Part shown: piece after piece, positions 35,490-47,582 of the stretch
Position numbering within the stretch: position 1 is the first letter of the stretch
Layout: each line of letters starts with the position of its first letter
Notes under the pieces: model-generated
The model's database searches: none
Told to the model about the DNA's origin: nothing
The model's input: the letters and a program-made list of their open reading frames with translations, nothing else
Translations under genes and position numbers: made by a program
Assembly (NCBI GenBank): GCA_009760855.2
Contig: WPIO01000065.1
Coordinates: 1,709,001-1,769,000 of the forward strand
Reading direction: 5' to 3'
Length of the DNA: 60,000 bases
From: Cristatella mucedo
Taxonomy: Eukaryota; Bryozoa; Phylactolaemata; Cristatellidae

Positions 35490-35565
35490 ATGGGCCAGGG
35501 TTCGTGCAAGCCGTCCGCTGGCGGCAGCGCCAAACGCCAAGCTTCGTCGTCGGTGGCGCCGTCGG
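35490..35565 (+). CDS. GST coding exon 1 (predicted)
   Basis: 25 codons plus one base, ending TCGG|GTAAGC, a strong donor. The following 133-base intron has a branch-like CTGAC (35660) and the acceptor CCCGCTGCAG (35698). The residues are Ser/Ala/Lys-rich with no GST homology. The leading Met-Gly and Cys-6 could in principle be acylation sites, which is speculative. If the exon at 32563 is the real first exon, this one is an alternative or not used. Confidence 0.55.
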
Positions 35566-36160
35566 GTAAGCGCTGGCGCCGCGCCGAGGCTCGCGCCCCT
35601 CTCGCGAGGGGGGGGGGAGGGCTCGTGAGGGGGGGGGGAAGAGCAGCGCGCCCTGACAAAAGTCGACGGAGTTCGCGACGACAGACTGCCCGCTGCAGAC
35701 CAGCTGAAGCGCACTGCCGACGGCACCAAATACCGGCTGCTCTACTTCAACGTCCGCGGCCGAGCGGAGACGTCCCGAATGATGTTCGCCCTGGCCGAAG
35801 TACCGTTCGAAGACGTACGAGTCTCGCAGGAAGAGTGGCCGACCTTGAAAAAAGGTGAGGCGCTGTCCTTTGCACGACGATGGCTCCAGTCCGGCGGCGG
35901 GAGCGCGGCCGTCGACGCGGTGGGAAGCAGCGACGCACCCGGAGCGAGGCAGACGACCTCGTGGGCCAGCCGGGATATAGGAGATATAGCCATACTGAAG
36001 ATATAGAAGGCAGAGAAACAGATGGATAAGCAGACGAAAACCATATACATTTAGGTACAATCATGAAAGTAAGAGAACAGGAGGAGAGAAAGAGAAAGTG
36101 AGGAAAGCGTCTAGAGAAAACTGAGGGTGGAAGAGGAGTGAGAGAAGCCAGTAAAAAAGA

Positions 36161-36252
<92 letters not shown>

Positions 36253-36309
36253 AATAGAGCAGGAGAGAGAGCGAGCAGAGAAGAGTTTAGAGGGAGAGAG
36301 GAGAGCAGA

Positions 36310-36354
<45 letters not shown>

Positions 36355-39300
36355 ACAGAAGAGGCTAGAGAGAGAAAGAGAGAGAGAGTGACATTAGTAT
36401 CGCCACAGCTCGGTCAGTTCTACACATGACCGACACATCATCGACACAGTTCTACAGTAGAGTGCTGTAGCCAGGACACCTGCTGCCGATAATTTTCAAC
36501 TAACGCGATGGTGTGTCGCTGCAGTCGAAGTAGCAGTGGTTAGGGCGCGTGCAGCGGGAAGGCGGAAGATCGCTGTAAAGGCTCGAGCTGGCTGGAGAGT
36601 TGCCGCCGTCCTTTTCGTCGCCACCCTCGCCTCGAATATATACTGTTTCCTCGTCTCGATACGGAAACGCTCGCAGCCGATTTCCTACCGATCTTCATCG
36701 CTGTCCGCTCTGATTTGTGGCAGCTCTCACCCGCCGCGCCCTCACCGCCACGGGGGGGGGGGGGGGCAAGGACCATCTCGGAATGAGCAGTGTGCGGTTC
36801 GCTGTGGTTGATTTCCATTTGAGCGATCTCCGACGATCCCGCATTCGTGGCAGGTTCTTTATTGCCGCCCTCTGAGAGCGGCTAATTACTTCCAAGTGTG
36901 CGAAAACTACGTAAAGCGACGAAGTACCAGAATAAAGCTTAGTTACCACCGGGTCTTCGCCCAGGGGTAAGACGTTCGCACTTCCTCTGGACGCTGGCGA
37001 CGCTGGCGATCCGTCGGGGCGCGCACCAGCTCCAACGCGGCATCTGCAGCTCGATCGCGCCAACTAAGCACTTTATTTGGCGGGCAAGAAATCGTGCTTG
37101 TAAAGGCGCAGCCAGCGGGATCGCGCCAACTGGGCGCTTTATTTCGCGAGCCTTGCGCACGTAAACTCGAACAAGCTCGAACAGGATGATCTGGCCCCGT
37201 CTGCTCGCTGAGTTTGGGCGACGTCGCGCTCTGTTTTGCTTCGTTCGGATGGCACGCAGGACGCTGGACGACGACGCCGGACGTTGCTTTCGCCCCGGCC
37301 CCACGCCAATCCCTCGAGCTGCCTATGTAGATGCCGAGTCGAGGGGCACTGACTGCGAGATGTAGCCTTTGTAACGCTGGCGTCGGCGCCCGCCGGTCGC
37401 CTCCGGTCACGCCGGTCGCGAAGACATTTGGTCTAGCCTTCCTGTCTGAGGACGTCCCCACGAGCTGGAAGGGGCCGTGTTGTCTATTGTTGTCGTAGTG
37501 CTTTCACCGTGGTGCACATACGATCCTTACCCATCGCGACAGCGACAGCGAATCGACGATCCCTTCGGGGTGGTGCGGGGGGGGGGGGGGGTTGGCAAAG
37601 CATGCAAAGTTTGGCGCCAGATGGAATCGAACACGCTGTCAACGAGGAGTTGACAGCTGACAGTACTTTTACTTAGGCAGAGAAGGCTGCTCTTCTCTCG
37701 AAGGCTGCTGCCGAGCGAGAGAAGCGAGGAGTGACTGCAGCTTGCAGCAGTGATCAAACTTCAGCGACATCATCGCCGTGCGGCCGGCGTTTAGCTTCTG
37801 CAGTTTGAAGCCAACGTCCGCCGCCCCTCTCTCGAGACTCGGGGCGCTCGGCGAAGTCTGCTCTTCATCCGGGCACGCCTTTTGTTTCCTTCAGGCACGC
37901 CCTTCGGTCAGCTGCCCGTCCTAGAAGTCAACGGTTCGCTCACGCTCTGTCAGCAGTTCTCGATCGAGAGATACATCGCAGGAGAGCTGGGTAAGCGCAC
38001 TTCCGCTGCCGGGCCAGCAGAGTGAAGAAAGGAGAAAGCCGCATTCAACAGCACTAGAAAGCTCCCCCTGCCCTGCGTGTGTGCGTTTGTGGTGTGCCCG
38101 TGCGGGCCCATGTGCCCGCGTGCGTATGCATGCGTGTGCGTGACGTAATCTGTTTCATTCAAGTCTCTTAGTGACATTTAAAAGCTTTTATTCTAATGTT
38201 GCTTCCCACGGCGGAATTATTGCGGTCCTTTTAAGCCGTCCAGTGACCCTGAACGCTAGTGCTTGAGCTATGCAGGCAGTCCCGCTTGAGGGTTCGGTCG
38301 TGCGACTGATCTGATTCTCGACTGCTATTCGGCTCTCTCCTCAACGCTCGCAAGTGACGTTGCCGCTGATTGCCGAGATTAGAGCGCCGCGATCTTACTT
38401 CTATCCCAGCTCCACTTCGTCCAAATCTAGCCACGTGTCTTCCATATCTTGATCCGCATGCAATATTCGGCTTTTGTATAAATTTTTAAGCTGCATCGTA
38501 GTGCAGAAGTTTCTATTAAATCACTTACATTCTTATGCTTGTTATTGCGTGTAGTACGTTAATCAAAACTTTTCAGCAGTTCAATCCTCAAGAAACTTGT
38601 TGAAAAACTTAGTCGCATTATAAGCTTAATGAGAGTGAATTGAGTTTTAAAAAGAATCAGCTGCCGCAGTACCTGCTTTACTAAGACATAATTTCGTTTT
38701 TATGAGGGTCTGCTTGAAAGTTTAATTAAGCCCAGCGATAACTTATTATATCAAAATTATATTAAAACAAAAGTAGCGTTTGCTGATTAGTAGCGCTGGC
38801 TGATTATGGCTAGCTTAGGCTGATACAATATCTGGATAAGAAAGTGCCTGGTGGGCTTTCGCGAGAGCCGAGCACGTGGATCGCTGCAATGGATAACCTC
38901 GGGGCAACCTGCGATAGCTGAAGTAAGTAGAGTTAAAAGCAGCCGTCTTTTTAGCAGCCTTGTTTATACTGCCGTTGAAGCTTTCAGCCCGCTCGGACCT
39001 GGCACTTGAGAGGAGTCTCGAACGAGGAACGAGCATGGCACCGAAGCCTCGGGTGGTGACTCAAAGACAGACCCACGACTCAAACGGCCTGCGGGTCTGC
39101 CCAGTACCGGAGTGGTGCATAACACACACGGTCTGGAGTCAATTTTACTGTGTACTCACACAGCATGACGTACATACGTATATACCATGCACATGCGTTG
39201 CATACTCTAGGATGGATGTGTCACACCTCAATGACCAATAGATAGTAAAAATCCGTCATCATATCCAAAACGATTACACACATTTTGACCAACGCAGCAG

Positions 39301-40103
39301 GGGGCTGTCCTTATGAGCAAATGAGCAGCAAAGCAGCAAGTGGCCCGAGTGTGGTTTACACGGTATCTAATACTTTCAGCAGTGTGTTCAATAGAGGTGG
39401 CTTATTGCTCAGATTGGAACGCCAAGATTGCAGGCACTTTTTTGGTGCTGCAGGTCTTAACGGGAGGAACAGTCAAGAGGCAGCCACTATTGACATGATC
39501 ACTGAGTGCATGCGAGACAGCATGGCTCTGATTGTACTTGCTTTCAACGAGCCTGACCAAGAGAAGAAAGTGAGTAACGTGGACAGAAGTTTGAGTTGGC
39601 TGGTCCAATATTTGAATACGAGCGTCAAGTGTGCTGCCGCAATTTAATACTTTGCTGCTGCTGACTGAGATGCAGAACCGAAAAGAGAATCTTGTACCAC
39701 TTTTCATGTCTGGCCTTATTTTGACTTTTAGGTGGCCTTGATGAATGAGTTCGTGACGACAACGCAGGTCTCAGGTCTGCAGAACTACATGCGATTTCTC
39801 GATGCACAGCTACGCAAGCCATGGTTTCTTGGGGACCAAGTAAGGGTGACAAAGGCCTAGCAGTGCATGCTTGCAGCAAGCCAGTCATGGTAGCCAGCCT
39901 GCACTGTACTCACCACCGACGCTTGCTAACATTTGCAGATTAGCCTCGCCGACATTGCCGTTTATAACGGCCTCTGCAACGTCAAGATGCTCGTGCCGAC
40001 GGCTGTTCCGGAGACAGGCCCCATAGCTGAATGGTTTCGAAGATTCGAGGCTCATCCTCGAATAGATCACTGGATTAAGACTAGGCCCGAGTCGCCATAT
40101 TAG
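35490..40103 (+). CDS. sigma-class glutathione S-transferase (prostaglandin-D-synthase-like), six coding exons
   Basis: Exons: 35490-35565, 35699-35854, 37895-37990, 39454-39569, 39732-39839 and 39939-40103 (TAG at 40101). All introns are GT-AG; phases are 1,1,1,0,0 and the sum is 717 nt, or 238 codons plus stop. Sigma GSTs are soluble dimers that conjugate glutathione to electrophiles or isomerise prostaglandin H2. Seen here: the N-terminal thioredoxin-fold strand with the catalytic Tyr (YRLLYFNVRGRAE), Trp and Lys of the glutathione site (EEWPTLKKG), the cis-Pro loop (GQLPVLEVNG), the helix normally reading Q-S-x-A-I-x-R-Y-L (here CQQFSIERYIAGE), and the C-terminal S-x-x-D folding motif (SLADIAVY). 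The exon pattern matches animal HPGDS genes. The conserved Ser after Gln is Gln here. The first exon adds about 28 residues before the usual start, beginning MGQGSCKPS. That ATG has A at -3 and G at +4; in-frame upstream ATGs lie at 35400 and 35442. Family call is firm; the first exon is less sure. Confidence 0.9.
36165..36390. repeat. (GA)n microsatellite in GST intron 2
   Basis: Two GA-rich arrays (36165-36250 and 36315-36350), each followed by AGAGAA/CAGAAGAG variants with a GCAGAG(A/G)AGAG segment between. They lie in the large 2-kb intron between GST exons 2 and 3. Confidence 0.95.
37050..37158. repeat. imperfect tandem duplication in GST intron 2
   Basis: The block GATCGCGCCAACT(A/G)(A/G)GC(A/G)CTTTATTT occurs near 37051 and 37120, a period of about 70 bases. 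A tRNA-A-box-like CCAGGGGTAAGACG lies upstream at 36962, so this may be a decayed SINE-related segment. Confidence 0.55.
38000..39453. other. GST intron 3
   Basis: About 1.46 kb between the donor at 37991 and the acceptor CTGCAG at 39453. It is AT-richer than the 5' half of the gene. It includes a GTGTGTGCG/TGTGCCCG-rich stretch near 38075-38145 and no recognisable transposon. Confidence 0.7.
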
Positions 40104-40536
40104 TTCTGATACTTGCAGTTGACTTTTCTTTCGGGCAGCACATGCATCTTCAGAAGTATCCGACTGGCTGCAGCTGCCTGAACAATCACCAGGGCTTAAA
40201 TCAATATTATATATTTCATCAAACCGAGGAGCATACTTCTGGACAGTTTCAATCGACTTATGGTGTTTGACTGCAGAGCTACTAAGTAATACGGCATCCC
40301 GTCCTGAGTGCATATTTGTGACACATCGGCAATGCATTGGTCGTGTGGAAGAGTCCTCTGACTCGACCCTGACGGACGGCTGAGCTGGCTGTTCACGTAA
40401 ATGCATTCGTTACCTTGCCGTGCCTGACGGCAATGACTGGTGTAAACGACATATCGCCAGACCAGACATATCGCCAGACTCTGCTGCCGGAGCACGGAGA
40501 AAGGGAACACGGGTACTAGTAGGTTCTGAACGATAT

Positions 40537-40546
40537 TTATTAAAGT
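40537..40546. promoter_or_regulatory. overlapping poly(A) signals for convergent genes
   Basis: TTTATTAAAG reads ATTAAA on the + strand (40540-40545), about 440 bases after the GST stop, and AATAAA on the - strand (40542-40537), about 750 bases after the stop of the - strand exon at 41296. Use is inferred from position and hexamer only. Confidence 0.4.
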
Positions 40547-40949
40547 CACCGCGTCAGGGCGACTGCTGCGAGTCACGCTATAGAAAACTGCACCGTGCCT
40601 GTTAGGCTTGCCACATCGCGGCCGCGTCGACACTTCGTACAGCTGCACAGCTTGTGTGCACACTAAGCCGTCGGCTCGTCACAGTGGTTTACATTACTTG
40701 TGTATTTTCGACAAGAACTTATCGATGTCAATATCCTTTAACCTTGGCTTCTGCAAGACAGAAAAGACAATCTCAGCGGATGCAGTGGCCCGAGGCTGTT
40801 GCCGCTGGCTGCAACTTCACCAGCTAGTTGGCATACCTTGTTACTGAAAACATTCCTAGTGTTGTTCACAGACCCCTGCGAATCCTGCAAGTAAAACCAA
40901 ACATTATTGCTATTATTGCTTCGAGAATCCTTTTGCATACGTCCATTTG

Positions 40950-41068
<119 letters not shown>

Positions 41069-41114
41069 TTCTTCTCCCAGTGCTGCAGTGCTGCTGCATT
41101 GCTTGCTTCTTGGT

Positions 41115-41116
<2 letters not shown>

Positions 41117-41147
<31 letters not shown>
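41117..41147. repeat. short (GA)n run
   Basis: About 15 GA units, continuing into a purine-rich stretch to 41195. Confidence 0.9.
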
Positions 41148-41153
<6 letters not shown>

Positions 41154-41295
41154 GGGAGGAAGGAAACCGAGGGGAGAGGAGGAGGAGGGATGGATAATAG
41201 TAACAGAGCTTGGCAGAGCAATCGATTGCACTAAATAACACGGACCGAACACAGGCACGAGCGGCCGAGGAGGGCACGAGAGCAGACACGGCGGC

Positions 41296-41478
41296 CTAGC
41301 AGCAGCCCGAGGCTGCTGCTAGGCCACAGGCGCAGCCACTGCTTCTTACGGCGGTAGTGGCTGCAGCTCTACGCAAAGCCGGCAGGCTCTCCTCGGGAGG
41401 CCTCTTCTTCTGCTTCACGCAAGCACGAGTCGCCGCCGCGCCCGATGCCGGTTCTCGGGCTGCCGGCGATGCGGCGGC

Positions 41479-41518
<40 letters not shown>

Positions 41519-42155
41519 CGGCTGCTGCTGTCACCCGAAGCAGCAGCAGCGCTGCTGCTGCTGGAGCTCGCTGCACCGCCGGGTGCGCACTGATCGTCGA
41601 TAATTGTAAACTGTCGAAACAGCTCCTCCTCGTCGGAGGCACTGATTCCACCAACGCGCCCGAGCTCTGTACCGTCGGAGCTGAGGACGACGAAATCTGC
41701 GACGACGGCCGGCGCCGACTGTTCATGCTGCTCAACGACGTGCACCAGCTGGCCGACGAGCTCGGGAACCTCGGCGTCCTCGACGCCGGGCGGCAGCAGC
41801 GGCACACGCCGACCGGTTCGACCGACGGGTCCCGGCAACGCGGGAGCCCCCGCTGCTGCCGCCGACGCTGCGGCTGCCGCTACTTCGCACGGCTTGCCGA
41901 GATCGGCGCTGCTGCCGGCTGCCCTTTTCCCGCCGGCACCGCGAGTCCTACCGGCGTCGCGGCCGTGGCTGGAGGCGGCAGCGCTGCTGCCGCCGCCAAC
42001 CGGCTTTGCGGAGGCAGCAGAGGGCGCAGCAGCCGACTGACGGGAGGGCGAGAAGGTGAGGACGCGAACGTGCCGACCGTCCTTGCGTCGCAGCCCTGCG
42101 GCCCTCTTGGCACGAACGGTGCCGGAGCTGCTCGACTCCTCATCCGGGCAAGCGC
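41296..42155 (-). CDS. putative last coding exon of an unidentified - strand gene (Ala/Ser-rich)
   Basis: On the - strand the exon starts after a good acceptor (pyrimidine-rich GGTCTTTTTGTTG..., CACCTAG|GCG at 42156/42155) and is open for 286 codons to TAG at 41298-41296. It has an acidic start (CPDEESSSSGT), a basic patch (VRAKRAAGLRRKDGRHVRVL), an Ala/Ser/Gly-rich middle, a more ordered segment (VPELVGQLVHVVEQHEQ, then VVADFVVLSSDGTELGRVGG and EEELFRQFTIIDD), then an Ala run of about 16 residues and a basic end. The shape suggests a regulatory or nuclear protein, but I recognise no domain. It needs a phase-1 donor upstream. The exon at 46837-47044 ends in phase 2, so at least one linking exon is missing, or the two belong to different genes. 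Confidence 0.5.
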
Positions 42156-42936
42156 CTAGGTGGCAAAATGGCAGGCTCGTGCATCACAACAAAAAGACCA
42201 GAGCAAGCGAACTGAGCGTGGCGGCGAGCAAAAAAAGATGACGCGGCAACCAGCGCTCCAACCTGCTGGCCTCGAGCTGTCGGCAAGCGCCGACTCCCTT
42301 CCTCTGGCTGCCTTCTCGCGACTCCTTCAAGTAGCAAAACGAGACACTAGCGCCAGCGTCGCCGCCGCCGCGCCAGCGTCGCCGCCGCCGCGCCAGCGGG
42401 AGCCGCGTGGCGGAGCTGTGCACCCAGCAGAGCTGCGGCAAGGCCAGGCTTTGGCAGCTGCAACTCGTTCGCAGCAGTCGAGTGAGGCTTGCTGCATAGA
42501 GGCTGCAGCCGCAGCATCAGAAGACCGACGATTAAGAGGCGCCTCGGCGGCAGCCGCAGCAGCAGAGGCACATTGAAATAATACTCTGCCGACTCTTCAT
42601 CGAAGCAGGCCACGAGTGTCATTCAACGTGCGTGCTAGCGCACACGTCTCGTGTAGTATTATCTGAGGAGGCGTGGGTAACAGCTTCAAAGTTCGTGCCC
42701 GTTGGTGCAAATACTCGAAAAAAATGCACACTAGGCCACGACTTGGGCCGACAACGGTAAACCCTTTTCGATTAAGTTTTCACAAGGTTGCCACAAATCC
42801 TGTCCAATCTCAACTGGGTCAGTTAAATGAGAACACCTGACTCGTGACGAACTGTTTATGTTACAGCAAATTACCGAGTTGTCGAGTCAGTCACTTAGCC
42901 AAGGCTAAAATCTCACCATTCAGGTTAAACGCCACC
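42156..42936. other. intronic or intergenic, low-complexity coding-like stretch
   Basis: It includes a duplicated CGCCGCCGCCGCGCCAGCGT block (near 42360 and 42378) and Ala-rich open frames on both strands (42340-42580). On the - strand a possible missing exon could lie at about 42300-42560, but I could not find splice sites with the right phase. Confidence 0.35.
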
Positions 42937-43275
42937 CTGATTTGGCCCAGGGGTAAGGTGCTCGCCTCTGACCACCGAGGTCGTGGGTTCGAGCCCTGCG
43001 GAATATGTGAAGGTCTGGATATGATACATATAAAATATTAGAGCAAATTATGGTACCTTGGCCGGAGGAGCCGTGCCCTGCCGGGGCCGAGGGGCTATCC
43101 CGGACTCCCGGTTCAAGAACAGGGACGACACGGCTTCCGACCAGAAAATGGCGTCCAAGACGCACAGCCGCTGCAATGCCGTCCATTCCTTGCACATAAT
43201 GCCGAGGTCTGCCAGCCAGGCTTCATTATAAGTTCTCTTAGGAGGATGCTATACAAATGAATTATATTTATTTTG
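42937..43275 (+). mobile_element. SINE B-related element with longer body
   Basis: The head TTGGCCCAGGGGTAAGGTGCTCGCC (A-box region) and GGTCGTGGGTTCGAGCCC (B box near 42983) are well preserved. A body of about 200 bases follows, then a tail TTCTCTTAGGAGGATGCTATACAAATG and an A/T-rich end near 43268. The body is absent from the compact copy at 22030, so this is either a longer subfamily or a head plus an insertion. Confidence 0.65.
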
Positions 43276-43617
43276 TTTAAGGCCAACCTTGAACAGGCTT
43301 CTCAATACAAAGCTGAGCTACGGCTGCAGTAGTAGCAGTAGCAGCACCAGGTAACTGCCCTGGTCCCATCCCAGTCCTTGCTAAGTAAACGAGTTAGCTG
43401 CGACCCCCCCCCTTTTTTTATATTCCAATTCAGTTGGCAACAAAAGACTTGGCTTTTCAGCTTCGACATAAAGCTAGCAGGTAATGATAATACTAATACT
43501 GACTGCATTTTATGGTGCCAGTAGCAACTTCATTCCCTGCTGCTCTGCAGTGCCGCATGTGACATGTACTGCTTCAGTAATATATATCACTTACATATAG
43601 GTTGCTGCATACTAAAA

Positions 43618-44841
43618 ACAGTAATACGATATTTAAATGGCACCCTCAACGAACTAAATCTCGTAGACACTTACTATATTGGTGGAAAGGAAGCATGTCA
43701 ATATGGTTAGTGATAACACACACAGTCTCAGAGGGCACTATATAAATGTATTATTATTAATATTGCAAAGGACGATTCACACGGACTTGGCAAATGCTGT
43801 GAGGAACATGTAGATCTGTAGCTTCTTTTTAAATGTCTCCCAGTCAAGGAATGTCGTGCCGTCAGACGGAAGTGAGTTCCACGCTTTGGTAGAATATGAA
43901 CAGTATCCAAAAGATTTGCGATTGGTTAAAGGCACATTACTAAACGACTGAAGTAAGAAGAGCAGGTGGTACGATTCCTAGCCTGATTGGGAAGTAGTTC
44001 AGATAGGTAGGGCCAGATAGCAAGAGAGCAAAAGGATCCAAAAAAGTGAGTAACAGAACCTCTAAGTAGACTAGGCTGCTTGATGGGAAGCCAGTGCAGG
44101 ACGTAGTGAGAAGCTGTGCATTTCGGCAGTGGCAGCGTTCAGGACAGGCACACTCTGCTGCAGTTTTTGCAAAACTGCGAGCCTCTTATTGCAAAGTAGG
44201 AAGACCTGCAAGCAGTAAGCTACAGAAGCCTAGAAGGGAATGTTAGAAATGTATAAACCAGATTGGTTGTGGTATCCTTAGCAGACTTGACCTGAGAGCT
44301 GATGTAGTCATCTAGTGAAAGGTCATTTTGGAACAGGACACCTAGATCCTGTGCAGAGGCTACAGAAGATATGATGGCCGAGTCCATTTCGAGGGGTATG
44401 CTTTCGAATTTCTGAGTATTGCTAGGTTTGCCTAAAAAAAGTATTAATTTTATTGCCATTAATTTGAGAAGGTCTCCTGCCATCCAAGGGCAAATGTCAG
44501 CAATACATGTGGCAAGGAAGTTGAGAGTTCAATGGGATGAAAAGTAAGGAGCAATCAAAGCCAAGGTACAGCTCAGTGTCATCTGCATAAAAATGAGAGT
44601 CTAGATTGCACTCGCCAATTAGAATAGATACCTGGAGTGCCCTATACTTTGGAGGTTCTCCTGATGGCCGTCGGCCATTGACATCTGCAGCTCTGAAATC
44701 TCCCACTAAGATGGAACCTAAATCAATGCAGTGCAATGCCAGTAATGCCCAGGCAAGATGATAGTACTCCAGAAGGATTTGATAATTGAAATTAATTGCT
44801 GCAAAAAGACTCGGCAGAACAAGCATAGAGACGCTACTCAA
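43618..44841 (-). mobile_element. LINE A-type relics, overlapping tails
   Basis: On the - strand, 44841-43770 decodes with gaps to the RT: FNYQILLEYYHL..ALLALHCIDLGSILVG region, then the YADDTELYLGFD active site (near 44590), then DLGVLFQNDLSLDDYISSQVKSA, a tail with LKSFGYCS-like, and an AWNSLPSDGTTF-like end (43850-43900). Near 43618-43760 two 3' tails in opposite orientation meet: a - strand tail (GGCACCCTCAACGAAC) and a + strand tail (CTCAGAGGGCACTATATAAATG). RT motif B is degenerate and the frame has several breaks. Confidence 0.7.
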
Positions 44842-44849
44842 ATCTGCTT

Positions 44850-45330
44850 AATAATGGTTATCACAATAATGGGTCGCTTGCCTAGCACCCTAAGAGAATC
44901 TACCAAGTCTCTATCAAGGGAATTAACAACTTGTTGCAAGAAAATCAATAACCAAGGGTTAGTGACAATTACTGTATAATGCTTAGATAAGCATGCACAT
45001 GCAAACAAGTATCATTCTTCGATCAGCATGCTAAACCAAACTAGAAATTCAGGGCCAGCAATTAGTATGACCTCTGACTAGCTAAATGTGCCCTGAATGA
45101 TGCACAGATAAGCATGCAAAGCATACAGGGAAAAAACAAGACAAGCTCACCGGGTCTAAGAAAAAGCTGACCGGAACAGATGCATCTTTAGCTGAGACTG
45201 AAATGATTCACAGCCTCACCTGGTAGTGACCGTAGCTGGAAAAGAGTTCCACACTTTCGGTGCACACGAGTGGAAGGCTCGATCACCAAATTTCTTACTC
45301 TAGTGTGAGAAACAGAGAGGCGACTGGAAG
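44850..45330 (-). mobile_element. LINE A-related relic
   Basis: A - strand tail lies at 44850-44930 (complement of TTGATAGAGACTTGGTAG...TTAGGGTGCTAGG). Upstream, on the - strand near 45300-45150, is KKFGDRAFHSCAPKVWNSF, then QLKMHLFRSAF, the C-terminal end of an L2/CR1-type RT frame. It is diverged from the copy at 1744. Confidence 0.6.
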
Positions 45331-46836
45331 CCGAGGAGCAGGTGGCGGCCTATAACTAGGTGGCTGTGCTGGATAGTTTACTCTAATGCACTCAGATTCC
45401 AATGGTTTTCGGAGTGCAACCGGTGGCAAGCAACAGACATCCAGGGCAAAGAATAAGAAGTGACATAGCTGAACTAGAGATACAGTCAAAATGAACCTAA
45501 CTGACACTGAGCAATCAGGTACACTCGGTACACCAACGATATATATATATGACTCCCACGGAACACAAAACGAACCATTCATTCAGTAGGGGAGCCCGGA
45601 AGCAACTTGCATACATTAATATTGAATAGAGATGGTGCTATGATGATTAACAGCCAGCCCATGCACATAGTACTTCAGTCTCAGGTACTACGGCATACTG
45701 GCCAAACTTTGAAAGGCGTTAGGCTCAGGCTGCTTTGTGAAGCACAGCCACAGCCCGGCAGGTGCTGGCACCAATCAAATGGCCCTAAACACTTGGGAAG
45801 TGAGGGGCTGTGGTTCATGACACACATACACCTCAGCCACATATGCCAGATGATGGCTTGGCAAACCGCATGCCATATAAAACTGAGAGGCATCCGTGCC
45901 AGGGGCATTTAAATAATGCACTGGGACACACATCGAGAGACCGCCAGCCCACCTTCCCACACAGAGATTGGTAAATCGACAGCCCTCAGGTCATGCACTT
46001 GCAGTTCAGCAGAAGAGATTTCTATAGGAATAGCTCGATGGCAGTAGACACGGCTTATTGCTCAAGCACCGGTTGATCACTGATGTAGAAGACCAGCTGG
46101 TGGGACCCACCTCCCGCCCTGACAGTGCAGCGATTTATGGTAATGGCATCACGACAGCACAGCAAGCCTTCCACTGTTTTCAAGCAGAAAGGCAGAACCT
46201 GGCAGGCAGTGATCACGTGACCATTCTTGCAACTAATGGCAGGCACTTGGGAACATGGCCAGCCAGCACCTTGCCAATCCTCCACGAATCAGCCAGGCGA
46301 GTCACAGGACAATGTGCCTAAGTAATCATTGTGCTCGTTAAGAAGTGATTGAAATGCAACACGAGCCATCTTTGCTCAGCCATTTGGTGTGCCAGCCGAC
46401 AATGCAGGCGATTCGGGACATCATGCAAACAGGAGCAGCCACATAAACAAGAGCAATAAATGGGGCGGCAGTAAGAGAAATACTGATTGCGACATCTACA
46501 GAAAGGGCACACTCACAGCCATAGCAACGCAAGCGACAGCGACATAAAAACTACGCACTCGATGCGTACATTGGCTGCAGCCAGGGTGGTCATTGTCAAG
46601 CCGGACTCGGACCTCGGAACAACGAGTCCAGGGACCCGGAGGTACGACGGCTAGTCAATTGCCAGGGCTGCAAGTGCTGGCCAGGTAACTCCCTGGCAGT
46701 TGCCCAGCTGTCGGACGCTCGACAGAGGCTCGAGAATCGAGCCACGAACAGTGGCTCGCCGAACTCACGACAAAAAAACAACGACAAGAGTTTAGCGGGC
46801 TCCTGCCGCAGACACAAAATGCACAGACGTTCTCAC
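45331..46836. other. no gene recognised (probable intron of the - strand gene)
   Basis: Short open frames of 60-100 codons occur on both strands (for example 46058-46321 +, 45681-45908 -). None has recognisable motifs or paired splice sites of suitable phase. Confidence 0.4.
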
Positions 46837-47044
46837 CTCTGCCTTGTGACGACGGTGGCAGGAGGGGGATACAATGACTTTGTCGGCGCTCGCTCTGCGG
46901 GCGCTAGTGGCGCAGCACTGATAGCTGCCGAAAGCGGGCCAGCGCCAAGTGCAGCCGAGCTCGCCGGCCGCAACGGCCTGATGCGCCGGACGGCATCAGC
47001 AGGAGGCTGCTGGTTGATGGCACGACGTCCAGCCGGCATGGGTC
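46837..47044 (-). CDS. putative internal exon of the - strand gene
   Basis: On the - strand a good acceptor (ATCTTGTGCTTGCAG|GACCC) and a strong donor (GGCAGAG|GTGAGAACG) bracket 208 bases that are open in only one frame. The peptide begins PMPAGRRAINQQPPADAV and ends SLYPPPATVVTRQR; it is Ala/Pro/Arg-rich. It needs one base from the exon before, which is what the exon at 51967-52961 supplies, and it leaves two bases. No family is recognised. Confidence 0.5.
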
Positions 47045-47582
47045 CTGCAAGCACAAGATACCGAAACTGCACGACATGGCAGCTCATTCGCCCGGCATGA
47101 CATGAGAGCAAATTAACCCGTGGGACAACTGCCTTGGAGCTTAAAGCGGCGAGTTGTAGTAGCACGGCAATGCGTGCAGCACCAGAGACGGGCGTCAGGT
47201 CCGAGAGACTGACCTGAATACGAGCTAGGCAGTGTTTCATAGCCCCCCCAAGTTTATCAGCAGAGGACGAGAAGCAGTTAATCCAGTCAGGACCAGCAAA
47301 ACACTACACGCTGCGGAAAATAAAAAACAAGTCAAGATTTTAAGTAGCACAAGCCAGCAAGCTTTGGGCATGCTCCCGAACGGTACCTATTAACAGGTCG
47401 GACTGCACGCCCTAAGGAGCCTCACCAATGCTCCACAAACAGTTTCTGCTGCCCAGTTTCAGCCACCCATCCCAACAGCAGCGACCATGATGAATCTAAT
47501 GGACCTCGAGCTGACTGCCAGCAGCAGAGGGATAGCTAGAGGTAGCACGAGGCAGCAGAGCACAGTCAATCGACAACTCTGC

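Noticed and set aside
46058-46321. 88-codon + strand frame as a small gene
   Set aside because: No motif, no splice support, and it lies in the likely intron of a - strand gene.
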